Below, piece after piece: positions 37,617 through 45,671 of a DNA stretch of 64,000 nt. The DNA is from a bacterium (GTDB lineage: Bacteria; Actinomycetota; Acidimicrobiia; Acidimicrobiales; Bin134): contig JAPOVT010000003.1 of the NCBI GenBank assembly GCA_026708015.1, positions 62,001 to 126,000 of the forward strand. Direction: 5' to 3'. The notes under the pieces were generated by a model. It saw nothing but the letters and a program-made list of their open reading frames with translations. It was not told where the DNA came from and did no database searches. Position 1 is the stretch's first letter; each line of letters begins with the position of its first letter. A program made the translations under genes and the position numbers.

Positions 37617-38129
37617 TCAGGTGGCTTCCTCAGGCTTCGGAGGGCGGTAGAACAGGGCGAGCTGGGTCAACCCCGCCAGCACGCCGCCTCCCGCTGCGAT
37701 GGCCAGGCCAACGTATCCGTCCCAGTCGTCATCGATTCCCAGGGCGCTGTCCACCGACCACTCCATGGGCCCCAAGGTGGCCACTGACACGGCAACCAAA
37801 GCCAGCACAAAGGTGTACTCCCATCCTTCCCGCACGATCATGAATCCGTTGTGGCGGTGTACAGTCCAGGCGGCCACCACCATGACTCCGACCATTCCGG
37901 CGGCCGCCAGCGGAGTGAGGAATCCCAATGCCAGCAACAACCCTGTGCTGATCTCGGTGAGCGCTGCCATCCAGGCATGCAGCTTGCCCGGCTTCATCCC
38001 CATGCTGTCGAACCAGCCCGCGGTACCGGGGATTCGCCCGCCCTGAAAGATCTTGCCGTACCCGTGGGCGGCGAAGGTGAGCCCGATGCCCACCCGCAAC
38101 AGCAGCATTGCCAAATTCATCTCGTCCAT
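37617..38129 (-). CDS. DoxX family membrane protein
   Basis: A 170-residue integral membrane protein with four hydrophobic segments. LRVGIGLTFAAHGYGKIFQ and IPGTAGWFDSMGM are the DoxX hallmarks. In actinobacteria such proteins can associate with superoxide dismutase and thiol oxidoreductases, but this copy lies next to an Ldh-family oxidoreductase. It may supply a membrane redox or quinone link, which is speculative. Confidence 0.88.
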   Translation of the reverse strand: MDEMNLAMLLLRVGIGLTFAAHGYGKIFQGGRIPGTAGWFDSMGMKPGKLHAWMAALTEISTGLLLALGFLTPLAAAGMVGVMVVAAWTVHRHNGFMIVREGWEYTFVLALVAVSVATLGPMEWSVDSALGIDDDWDGYVGLAIAAGGGVLAGLTQLALFYRPPKPEEAT

Positions 38130-38163
38130 GGGTCCACAGTACTGGCACGCCTACGCTTATGAG

Positions 38164-38421
38164 GTGCCCCTGTGGCTAAGCGTGCTCATTGCCACCCTTG
38201 CCGGGATGATCCTCATCCGGGTGGGCATCGGCGTGCTGTTGATGATTCGCCAGCCCCTTCCCCCTCCGCCGCCTCCCGGTGAACTGCGCAGGGTCAAAAT
38301 CACCTACCGGTGCTCAATCTGCTACGCCGAAGTCCGCATGACCGTCGCCCCTGAAGAAGACCCCGAGCCCCCTCGGCATTGCGGCGACGACATGGATTTG
38401 CTCGCCCCCATTGACGAATAG
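38164..38421 (+). CDS. Small membrane-anchored zinc-ribbon-like protein
   Basis: An 85-residue protein: one transmembrane helix (LWLSVLIATLAGMILIRVGI), a proline run, then YRCSICYAEVRMT with a CxxC pair and a later PRHCGDDM cysteine, resembling a partial zinc ribbon seen in small actinobacterial proteins. GTG at 38164 is my start; ATG at 38128 would add 12 residues with no conserved character. It is divergent from DoxX. Function unknown. Confidence 0.65.
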   Translation: MPLWLSVLIATLAGMILIRVGIGVLLMIRQPLPPPPPPGELRRVKITYRCSICYAEVRMTVAPEEDPEPPRHCGDDMDLLAPIDE

Positions 38422-38444
38422 CCACTTATCAACCGCGCAATTGG

Positions 38445-38465
38445 TTGTCCACAGGCTGTGAACAA
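38445..38465. promoter_or_regulatory. Inverted pair of DnaA-box-like 9-mers
   Basis: TTGTCCACA (38445-38453), the mycobacterial-type DnaA box, is followed after GGC by TGTGAACAA, the inverse of TTGTTCACA. It lies in a 101-bp gap between convergent genes, far from the origin. A terminator hairpin with one mismatch is the alternative; there is no T-run after it on either strand. Confidence 0.45.
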
Positions 38466-38522
38466 ATCTGGGCACAAACTACAACCTCGTAACTAAGACG
38501 TGACTTGAAGGCAACCCGGCTG

Positions 38523-38798
38523 CTAATGCCACTGGGTGGCAACCAGCATTCCCGCTAGCAGCAGTCCGAGACCGGCCAGCAAGTACCAGTTGTTGGTGTC
38601 GCCGGGCAGTAGCGCCACGTAGTTGAGCACGATCACGATGGCGCCCAGCGCCAACAAGGCGATCATCAACACCGGCACCCAGATTGGGCTGATCTTCTCG
38701 GCGGAGGCCGGCACCCGGGGCGCGGCCTCATTCTCGGGCCGGGTACCCCTTGGCGTTACCCGCCCGCCCTGCACTCTGCGCTTAGTCGGCTTGGACAT
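38523..38798 (-). CDS. crgA: Cell division protein CrgA
   Basis: A 91-residue protein with a basic N-terminus and two transmembrane segments ([20 protein letters not shown] and [17 protein letters not shown]), ending in TQWH like the RWH terminus of CrgA. CrgA interacts with FtsZ, FtsQ, FtsI and PBPs at the actinobacterial septum. Its place beside trpG and the PknB/PstP genes is the conserved actinobacterial arrangement. Confidence 0.9.
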   Translation of the reverse strand: MSKPTKRRVQGGRVTPRGTRPENEAAPRVPASAEKISPIWVPVLMIALLALGAIVIVLNYVALLPGDTNNWYLLAGLGLLLAGMLVATQWH

Positions 38799-38864
38799 GG
38801 GCCAAGGATAGACCCCGAATTATCCGGCACTCGTGGTCAGCGGTCCCCGATATCGTTGGCACCC

Positions 38865-39452
38865 GTGAGTTCCAGAATTCTGGTGATCGACAATTACGAC
38901 TCTTTCGTCTACAACCTGGTTCAGTATCTGGGTGAACTGGGGGCTGAACCAATCGTCTTTCGCCACGATGCCCTCTCCCTGGAGCAAGCCCTCGACTTGG
39001 ACCCCGACGGCGTCCTCATCAGCCCCGGGCCAGGACGCCCTTCCGACGCTGGTTTGAGCAATGCCCTCATCAAAGAGTTCTGCGGCGTCCGACCAGTGCT
39101 CGGCGTATGCCTTGGATTGCAGTGCCTTGGCGAGGTCTTTGGCGGGCAGGTAATCCGAGCCCCCCAAGTCATGCACGGCAAGACGTCGATCATCAACCAT
39201 ACCGGGGAGGGAATTTTTGCCGGACTCCCCGATCCCCTAGAGGCCACCCGCTACCACTCGCTCATTGTGGAGCGGTCTTCGGTACCCGAAGTCTTGACCA
39301 TTACTGCGGAGACCGACGACGGGCTGGTGATGGGGCTACGCCACCGCGATCACCCGGTGGAAGGGGTGCAATTCCATCCTGAGTCGATCCTTACCGCTTC
39401 TGGCCACGACATGTTGTCCAATTTCCTGGCCCAGACCTCAGCGAGCCCCTGA
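38865..39452 (+). CDS. trpG: Anthranilate/aminodeoxychorismate synthase glutamine amidotransferase component
   Basis: A 195-residue class I glutamine amidotransferase. The Cys nucleophile is in [11 protein letters not shown], the His-Glu pair in [21 protein letters not shown] opens the domain. It provides ammonia to TrpE or PabB. Homologues at this locus are called trpG or pabA; one subunit may serve both tryptophan and folate synthesis. GTG at 38865 is the start closest to homology; a TTG nine bases upstream is possible. The 3' end nearly abuts pknB (3 bp gap, convergent). Confidence 0.92.
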   Translation: MSSRILVIDNYDSFVYNLVQYLGELGAEPIVFRHDALSLEQALDLDPDGVLISPGPGRPSDAGLSNALIKEFCGVRPVLGVCLGLQCLGEVFGGQVIRAPQVMHGKTSIINHTGEGIFAGLPDPLEATRYHSLIVERSSVPEVLTITAETDDGLVMGLRHRDHPVEGVQFHPESILTASGHDMLSNFLAQTSASP

Positions 39453-39455
39453 TTC

Positions 39456-41825
39456 CTAGTTCCAGGACACCGCGCAGCCATCATCGACGCCGGGCGTGTC
39501 GCCATCGATCCCCTCGGTCCAGTTGGCGGCATTCGCCGCCGCGGCCGGCATCGGATATGGGGGTTCCAGATTCCACTCCACCGAGAATCCCGGGATGTCG
39601 GAGTAGGTCCCAGCCAACGCACCGCACTCTGATTGGAACCTGCCAGACAAGGCGTTCCAGTTGGCGATGCTACCCAATGCCCCTGGTTGGCTTGCCGCGG
39701 CAATGGACCTCAAATTCACCTGCGAAGCCGCATTCCTGGCCTCAGTTTGGCGGGGAGTGAGCACCTCGACTGGGCCGCTCGTGGGCCCTGGACCGACGGT
39801 CGCCGGGGGCTGCACCACCGAAGTCGGCTGCCCCAAACACGCGTTCACCTCCGTCCCCAGTGGGTGCTCTTCATCGGCAGGAGGGACCTGACCCATGATT
39901 CGACCAACCAACTGCTCGGCGTCATTGGGGAAATCGCACTCGGGAACCGGCTGGATCAGTATCAATTCCAACTCGGCCAACCGCTGCACGGCTGTCTCCG
40001 GATTCAGCCCTATCAGACTGGGCACCGCCACGTAATCCGGTCCAGTGGAAACCACGATGGTGATCGGGGTGTCGGGCAACAGCAACACGGGGGGTCCGGG
40101 CTCAGTGCCGATCACCAAACCTTCCTCCACCTCCTGGGATGGCTCCATGACGGGCTCGTCGATAACCGCCAGCCCGGCCTGGGCCAAGACCTGGGTGGCT
40201 TGCAGCAAGGTCATTCCCTTGACATCGGGGACTTCCACGGGCTGAATCCCCTCCGCCACATGAAGCACCACTGTGCTGCCCGGTGCCACCTCGCTTCCGG
40301 GGGCAGGTTCTTGGCGTAGCACTTGACCAGCCGGTGCGGTAGACCCTGTCTCCACTCGCAATTCTGTTGCGAACCCGCGGTCTTGCAGGAAGCGGGCGGC
40401 GTCGTTGGCGTTCTGGCCCACCACGCCGGGCACTGCCACCGGAACCGCTCCTGAGCTCACTGTGATCTCGATTTCGCCGCCCTGTTCCATCTCGCCTAGC
40501 GCCGCCGGGGCCTGAGAGATCACTTCGTTGGCCTCCACCGTCTCACTGGGCTCGAAGATTTGGCTGACCACGAATCCGGCAGCCCGAAGCTCTCGGATGG
40601 CTGCCTGGCTAGATAGCCCCACCACATCGGGCACCGAAACCAGGGGGACAGGGGTAACGGTCACTGCTGGTGGGGCGACTTCATCGCCGTTATCGAGAAC
40701 GTTCGAAAGCACGAAGAACACCAGCACGGCCACAGCAATGAATATCACCGCGGCCGCGGTGTATAAACCAGCACGCGAAGAGGGCTCCAACACTGTCACC
40801 GGCACCGCAGGCTGAGGGGATGGCGATTGAGGGGCCGGAGGCTGGTCGGCTGGGGGCTGGGGCGGCCCGCCGGAGGCGGGCGGGGGGGAAGCTTGCTGGG
40901 CACCCGCGGGCTGTTTAGCTTCCTCAGCCAGCGGAGTCTCAGCCGCTGACGGGGTCTCATCCGGCTGCTTGCGAGCTGACAGTTGGTGGCGGCCTTCTCG
41001 ATATCGCCGCAAATCTCGTTGGAGATCTCGAGCAGTCGGATATCGCTGTGTCGGATTCTTGGCCAACAATTTCATGGTGATGGCCTCTAGCGACTCCGGC
41101 AGTACAACCCCCAGCGACGAGGGAGCGGGCACTGCTTGCTGGACGTGCTTGTAGGCCACCGCCACCGAGCTGTCGCCGGTAAACGGGGGCCGACCGCACA
41201 GCATCTCGTACAGCACGATCCCCAGCGAATACAGATCACTGCGGTGATCTAGTGACTGCCCCTGGGCTTGTTCTGGGGAGAAGTAGGTGGCCGTTCCCAT
41301 TACTGAGCCGGTCTGGGTGAGATTCGACTCAGCTCCCCCGAATGCGGCAATGGCAATCCCGAAGTCGGTGACCTTCACCTTGCCGTCGGGCGACAGCAAC
41401 ACGTTGCCCGGTTTCACATCACGGTGGATGACTCCGTTGTTATGGGCAAATCCCAATGCCGCTGCCACAGACAAAGCGATTTCTGCGGCATGCTCAGGCG
41501 GCAATGGACCATCCGAGCGCAACAGCTCGGCCAAGCTCTGGCCCTCGATGTACTCCATGACGATGTAGTACGTGCCTTCGGCCGAACCCCAGTCATACAC
41601 CGCCACAATGTTGGGGTGGCTGAGGTTGGCGGCCGCCGTCGCCTCCCGCCGGAATCGCTCTACGAAGCTCGGATCAGCAGCGAATTCGGGGAACAAGCGC
41701 TTGATGGCCACGGGCCGCGACAAGAGGGTGTCATGCCCCAAAAAGACGTCGGTCATACCGCCGCGAGCAATCTGGCTTCGCAGCTGGTATCGACCGCCCA
41801 AAAGCTCCTGACCGTTGTCTGGCAT
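39456..41825 (-). CDS. pknB: Serine/threonine protein kinase PknB with four PASTA domains
   Basis: A 789-residue membrane kinase. The cytoplasmic kinase domain (about 1-280) has the loop ARGGMTDVF, Lys42 in VAIKRL, HRDVKPGN and DFGIA with an activation loop ending in SPEQ. After a long Pro/Gln linker, one transmembrane helix (AAAVIFIAVAVLVFFVLSNV) leads to four extracellular PASTA repeats beginning VPDVVG, VPGVVG, VPDVKG and VPSLIG. PASTA domains sense muropeptides or lipid II. After the fourth repeat there is a Cys-containing extension of about 100 residues (CGALAGTYS ... CAVSWN) not typical of PknB. pstP lies upstream, so kinase and phosphatase are co-transcribed. Confidence 0.95.
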   Translation of the reverse strand: MPDNGQELLGGRYQLRSQIARGGMTDVFLGHDTLLSRPVAIKRLFPEFAADPSFVERFRREATAAANLSHPNIVAVYDWGSAEGTYYIVMEYIEGQSLAELLRSDGPLPPEHAAEIALSVAAALGFAHNNGVIHRDVKPGNVLLSPDGKVKVTDFGIAIAAFGGAESNLTQTGSVMGTATYFSPEQAQGQSLDHRSDLYSLGIVLYEMLCGRPPFTGDSSVAVAYKHVQQAVPAPSSLGVVLPESLEAITMKLLAKNPTQRYPTARDLQRDLRRYREGRHQLSARKQPDETPSAAETPLAEEAKQPAGAQQASPPPASGGPPQPPADQPPAPQSPSPQPAVPVTVLEPSSRAGLYTAAAVIFIAVAVLVFFVLSNVLDNGDEVAPPAVTVTPVPLVSVPDVVGLSSQAAIRELRAAGFVVSQIFEPSETVEANEVISQAPAALGEMEQGGEIEITVSSGAVPVAVPGVVGQNANDAARFLQDRGFATELRVETGSTAPAGQVLRQEPAPGSEVAPGSTVVLHVAEGIQPVEVPDVKGMTLLQATQVLAQAGLAVIDEPVMEPSQEVEEGLVIGTEPGPPVLLLPDTPITIVVSTGPDYVAVPSLIGLNPETAVQRLAELELILIQPVPECDFPNDAEQLVGRIMGQVPPADEEHPLGTEVNACLGQPTSVVQPPATVGPGPTSGPVEVLTPRQTEARNAASQVNLRSIAAASQPGALGSIANWNALSGRFQSECGALAGTYSDIPGFSVEWNLEPPYPMPAAAANAANWTEGIDGDTPGVDDGCAVSWN

Positions 41826-41858
41826 GGCAGAAATAGCGTACTTCTTGACCTGCCCGTT

Positions 41859-42656
41859 TTAGGGTAGGGCGACGTCGGCTACGTCCACGATCACCACCGT
41901 TACGTTGTCGCTTCCACCGTGCTGCAAGGCTTGGCTCACCAATGCATCGGCCGCCTCTGTCGGCGACTCGAATTGCAGCAGGATTGCGTGGATGTCCCGA
42001 TCGGCCACTTCGTTGGTCAAACCGTCGGAACAAAGCAGATAGCGATGGCCGCTAACCGGCTTCAGAACCCAGTCGTCCACCACTACCTTCGACTCAATGC
42101 CCAGAGCCCGGCTGAGATGGTGCCGGTACATGTGGACTTCTGCTTCTTGGCGAGTGAGGATGCCGGCTTTGACCATCTCCTGCACCACGGTATGGTCCTC
42201 GGTGAGCTGGTGGAATCCGCTGTCATCGCAGCGATACACCCGGGAGTCGCCGACGTTTACCACCGCCAACGCTTGGCTCTGTTCGTGCTCGACCACCGCC
42301 AACGCACACAAAGTCGTACCCATCCCATCCAGCTCGGGACTCGACGTGGATTTGGCCAAAATCTCTTCGTTTGCCTGATCCACCGCATCCACCAGCTCAT
42401 CGAGCGTCGGCGCCGGCGACTCATTCGGTCGACGGGCAAACAGGTGTCGGCGGCGATCTCCGGTCCGGGCCTTAACCTCGGTCTCGATGCGGGCAGCCAG
42501 CACTTCAACCGCCAAGGCCGAAGCCACTTCTCCGCCTTGGTGACCCCCCAACCCGTCAGCGACCGCGAAGATCTCCCCTTCAACCAGCATCGAGTCTTCG
42601 TTTTTCTCTCGACGTCGGCCTCTATCGGTGGCTTGTCCCGCCTCTAGCCGGATCAT
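41859..42656 (-). CDS. pstP: PP2C family serine/threonine phosphatase PstP
   Basis: A 265-residue PP2C-type metal-dependent phosphatase that opposes PknB. The metal-site motifs are visible: RGRRREKNEDSML at the N-terminus, FAVADGLGGHQGG, NVGDSRVYR and the C-terminal GGSDNVTVVIVD. Unlike mycobacterial PstP it has no transmembrane tail, so it is probably cytosolic. It is the first gene of the two-gene unit with pknB (33-bp gap). The FHA, RodA and PbpA genes that usually sit here are absent. Confidence 0.94.
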   Translation of the reverse strand: MIRLEAGQATDRGRRREKNEDSMLVEGEIFAVADGLGGHQGGEVASALAVEVLAARIETEVKARTGDRRRHLFARRPNESPAPTLDELVDAVDQANEEILAKSTSSPELDGMGTTLCALAVVEHEQSQALAVVNVGDSRVYRCDDSGFHQLTEDHTVVQEMVKAGILTRQEAEVHMYRHHLSRALGIESKVVVDDWVLKPVSGHRYLLCSDGLTNEVADRDIHAILLQFESPTEAADALVSQALQHGGSDNVTVVIVDVADVALP

Positions 42657-42789
42657 CAGAGTTCCATGACCGTGGTGCCCCCACTTTGCGCAGGACTATA
42701 ACCAGCATCCATCAAGATTGGCATTCGGCTACGTACTTCGGCTCAATCTTCTGTTCGCCCGTCTTGTACGCTGACCACCCCGACAACCA

Positions 42790-42873
<84 letters not shown>

Positions 42874-42882
42874 CTGTTGGCC

Positions 42883-43386
42883 TCAGCCAACCGTCCCCTC
42901 AGGGGTGGGGGTGGGGATTTCGGTCACCGGGATGACCGGGGGCGGACCCCAGGCAATGGCTGCTTTGGAGAACCCCGCGGCCATGGCCACGGTCAGGGCC
43001 AGTTCAGCCAACTCGGCTGGGGTAAACTCCTCGCTCAGCGCATTCTGATCCGCCTCGCTCAGCCCCGATGGGTCGGTGATCACCGCGTCGGCCATCCGCA
43101 AAGCCAGCTTCAACCTTTTCGGCAGATCACTGTCGGCGTAGTCGTCTTTTATCTGCTCCACCAGTTCTTCGGTCAGTCCCTGCTGCTTCGCACCTGCGAA
43201 GCGGAGGTTCTTTCAAATGTTGCAGTCGTTGACCCGCGCATTTCGGAGCCGGCCCACCTCTTTGGTGGCCTGGTCGAGCTGCCCTTCGCTCCACAGCGTG
43301 CCGTAAAAGCGGTTGAACACCGCAAACAGCTCGGGCTGGTGGTCGAACAGCGACATTCCGCCTTCGGGAATGGCGATCCTGGTCAT
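42883..43386 (-). CDS. Predicted selenoprotein: AhpD/carboxymuconolactone-decarboxylase-like, CxxU redox motif
   Basis: The frame reads from ATG 43386 to the stop at 42883 (167 residues) if the TGA at 43215-43213 is read as selenocysteine 58. The first part ends RLRNARVNDCNI; directly after the TGA come KNLRFAGAKQQGLTEELVEQ and continuous family homology. Close actinobacterial relatives carry CxxC at this place followed by K/R-N-x-R, so TGA replaces the second redox cysteine, giving Cys55-x-x-Sec58. A perfect hairpin follows at the distance required for a bacterial SECIS. The ATG overlaps the upstream gene's TGA, so ribosomes arrive by coupling. AhpD-like proteins are thiol-based peroxidase partners or reductases. 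Sequencing error or pseudogene is the alternative. Confidence 0.85.
43179..43207 (-). promoter_or_regulatory. SECIS element of the predicted AhpD-like selenoprotein
   Basis: On the minus strand GCTTCGC-AGGT-GCGAAGC (43202-43185) forms a perfect 7-bp stem with a 4-base loop, extended by CCT/AGG across a small internal loop. Counting U of UGA as 1, the loop AGGU occupies +21 to +24, with G23 and U24 and a U at 17. These are the same bases at the same positions that SelB recognises in the E. coli fdhF SECIS. Confidence 0.8.
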
Positions 43387-43781
43387 TCCATGACTCCCTT
43401 CAATGCGGCCCGGCTGCGAGCCAGAGCCTCGAACGTGGCAATTGCGGTGGTGAGTGCAGCCAACTCCGGCGGCGACAGATGGGTGTTCAACTCGGCGCAC
43501 AACTCGTCGGTCACGCCGTGGGCATCCAGCACGTATTGCTCGGTGAACGCCAACACGACCCTTTCTCGGTCGTCTTGGGGAGACACAACCAACGCCTCAC
43601 CTTCGATCATCTGCTCAATACGGGCACCGCAGAGCTCCAGCAATCCGGGATCCAGCCCAACCCCATCAAGAGCCTGCACCAACTCTTCCAGCGGGCCGGC
43701 CACATGGGGGTCCAGAGCGGCTAGAGAACCGTCGGTCAACGACGAGCCCACCTCGATTAGCCCCCGAACATAGCCAGCCAT
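43383..43781 (-). CDS. Carboxymuconolactone decarboxylase/AhpD-like paralogue without redox cysteines
   Basis: A 132-residue all-helical protein. GLLELCGARIEQMIEGEALV occupies the position of the CxxC helix of AhpD-like proteins but keeps a single Cys, and the C-terminal half (LSPPELAALTTAIATFEALA) matches the second helical repeat (compare FTPAELAELALTVAMAAGFS in the neighbour). It is probably a partner subunit of the adjacent predicted selenoprotein, with which it overlaps by ATGA. Its start lies 25 bp inside the MBL gene. Confidence 0.75.
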   Translation of the reverse strand: MAGYVRGLIEVGSSLTDGSLAALDPHVAGPLEELVQALDGVGLDPGLLELCGARIEQMIEGEALVVSPQDDRERVVLAFTEQYVLDAHGVTDELCAELNTHLSPPELAALTTAIATFEALARSRAALKGVME

Positions 43782-44473
43782 TGCTCGGCCGAGCGGGGCA
43801 TGAACACATAGTTGGTGCGCCGGGTCTCACCCATCGAAGCCGACGGCTGGGGCGAGTACAGATGGCCGGGATACAGAGTGGCGCTGTCGGGAACCCGGGC
43901 CAGGCGCTGGGTGAGGCTCTCATACATGGCCGCCGGATCGCTTCCCGGCAGATCGGTCCTCCCACACCCTTCCAAGAACAGCGTGTCTCCAGCCACCAGA
44001 CGCCCGTTGGTCAAAAAGCACTGACTCCCGGGAGTGTGGCCCGGCGTGTGGATCATCTCGATGTCCACCTCCCCCACCGACAACACATCACCGCTTTCGT
44101 GCCGACACAGATCGTCTTCCCCGATACCGGTGGTCATGGTGACATAGCGGGCCTCGTCAGCCTGCACATGCACCGGAACCGACACCAGATCCAACAGCTC
44201 GGCCACCCCCGCGATGGAGAACTGCATCATCGACCCGCCCACATGATCGGGGTGGCAATGCGTGGCCAACACCCCCGTAAGCCGCATCCCATCAGCCTCG
44301 ACCAGATCCACGATCCCCTGCGGGTCGTAAGCCGGATCCACCACTACCGCTTCGCCCGTCTCCCGATCCCCGATCAAATAGACGAAGTTCACCATCTGCC
44401 GGGCCATCATGTCTCCCAGAGCCAAATCCCGCCCCGACAAGAGCTGCCTGAAGTACAACCGGTCGTTTTCCAT
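43757..44473 (-). CDS. MBL-fold metallo-hydrolase (glyoxalase II/persulfide dioxygenase-like)
   Basis: A 238-residue metallo-beta-lactamase fold enzyme. Metal ligands are in THCHPDHVGG (HxHxDH), TPGHTPGSQC, AGDTLFLEGCGRTDLPG and YPGHLYS. The segment GDTLFLEGCGRTDLPG is typical of ETHE1/glyoxalase II-like hydrolases, which act on glutathione or other thiol persulfides or thioesters. ATG at 44473 is chosen; the frame extends upstream only over the larC end. Third gene in the larB-larC operon; its end overlaps the next gene. A link to thiol or sulfur chemistry would fit the CMD pair downstream. Confidence 0.9.
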   Translation of the reverse strand: MENDRLYFRQLLSGRDLALGDMMARQMVNFVYLIGDRETGEAVVVDPAYDPQGIVDLVEADGMRLTGVLATHCHPDHVGGSMMQFSIAGVAELLDLVSVPVHVQADEARYVTMTTGIGEDDLCRHESGDVLSVGEVDIEMIHTPGHTPGSQCFLTNGRLVAGDTLFLEGCGRTDLPGSDPAAMYESLTQRLARVPDSATLYPGHLYSPQPSASMGETRRTNYVFMPRSAEQWLAMFGG

Positions 44474-44483
44474 TTCTTCGATA

Positions 44484-45671
44484 CTAGGCAACTGGCTCGT
44501 CGTCCCCCTGCCGCCGCCAAGCTTCCTCCGCCAACGACACAACCTCACGCGCCGGCAACCCCAACAGCTTGGAAGCCCGCACCGCCTCATCGTGCTCCAC
44601 CTTTACGCGCCCGGCGCTCACCTTCACCCGAACCCTTCGCCCGTCCACGTCAACCTCATGCTCCAATCGCGCCCGGGGCCAACGCTCGATCAACTGCCCC
44701 CGCACCCCTAGCGTGCCCGTCTCCTCCGCCAGCGTGGCCGCCACCTGATCGCCCACCGCAGGATCAGCCAACGCACTCACCGTGTAAGCCGGTCGGCCCT
44801 TCTTCATGATGATCGGCGTGATCCAAGCATCATGGGCCCCCGAATCCATCAACACTGCCACCGTGTGGGCCAGTGTTTCCCCGGTGGCGTCATCCACGTT
44901 GGTCTCAAACAGCATCACCGGCTGGCCCGCGGGGCGAGACGCCGCCATCGTCCCCACCACCACCTGGGTCAGGTTGGGACGGTCCTCCAGTTGGTTATCG
45001 CCCGCGCCAAACCCGCTCGCCGAAATCGTCATCGGGGGCATGGGCCCCCAGCCTTCCGCCAGCGCCGAAAGAATTGCCGCCCCGGTAGGCGTGGTCAGCT
45101 CCAAGCCAACATCCAAGCCGAACGTCGGGCACCCCACTAGCAATTCCACCACCGCAGGAGGCGGATTGGGCAGCCGCCCGTGGGCGCTGCGGATCATTCC
45201 CCGCCCACAGGCCACTGCACTGGAGTGAACCTCGTCGATCCCCAATACCTCTAGCGCGGCGCAGGTGCCTACCACGTCAATGATGGCGTCCAACCCGCCT
45301 ACCTCGTGGAAATGGACCTGCTCTGGTGGTCGACGATGCAGCTTGCCCTCGGCCCGGGCCAGGGCATCGAATATCGCCAGCGCCCGGTCGGCCACCCGGT
45401 CAGGCAAACGAGCCTCTCCGATGAGAGCGTTGATGTGGCTGGCCGTGCGCACCACCGACGTCTCCTGGGTGAGCACCCGCACGTCGGTGGCCGCGATACC
45501 CCCTCGCTGGGTGGGGTGAGCTTGCAGATCCCACCCGCCCAAGGGCAGCAGGTCACACATCTCCCGCACTTCGACCACATCGGCCCCGGCGTCGATCAGC
45601 GCCCCCATAGCCATGTCGCCCGCGATTCCGCTGAAACAATGGAACCAGCCAATGCCAGCCGGCTCAGCCAT
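44484..45671 (-). CDS. larC: Nickel pincer cofactor biosynthesis protein LarC
   Basis: A 395-residue protein of the DUF111 family. LarC inserts nickel into the pyridinium-bis-thiocarboxylate mononucleotide made by LarB and LarE. Recognisable are WFHCFSGIAGDMAMGALIDA at the start, HFHEVGGLDAIIDVVG (probable metal ligands), TPTGAAILSAL, and ETNVDDATGE at the junction to the C-terminal CTP-dependent half. In lactobacilli LarC1/C2 are joined by frameshifting; here it is one continuous frame. Overlaps larB by 8 bp. Confidence 0.94.
   Translation of the reverse strand: MAEPAGIGWFHCFSGIAGDMAMGALIDAGADVVEVREMCDLLPLGGWDLQAHPTQRGGIAATDVRVLTQETSVVRTASHINALIGEARLPDRVADRALAIFDALARAEGKLHRRPPEQVHFHEVGGLDAIIDVVGTCAALEVLGIDEVHSSAVACGRGMIRSAHGRLPNPPPAVVELLVGCPTFGLDVGLELTTPTGAAILSALAEGWGPMPPMTISASGFGAGDNQLEDRPNLTQVVVGTMAASRPAGQPVMLFETNVDDATGETLAHTVAVLMDSGAHDAWITPIIMKKGRPAYTVSALADPAVGDQVAATLAEETGTLGVRGQLIERWPRARLEHEVDVDGRRVRVKVSAGRVKVEHDEAVRASKLLGLPAREVVSLAEEAWRRQGDDEPVA

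Noticed and set aside
42883..43161. Separate short gene starting at 43161 (92 aa) downstream of the UGA
   Set aside because: Homology runs continuously from the UGA at 43213 into this frame, and there is no ribosome site at 43161; it is the C-terminal part of the predicted selenoprotein.
43213..43500. Simple pseudogene reading of the AhpD-like gene
   Set aside because: A nonsense mutation is possible, but the stop is TGA at the exact redox-Cys position with a SECIS-like hairpin at the correct distance, and the rest of the frame is intact and coupled to an upstream gene.
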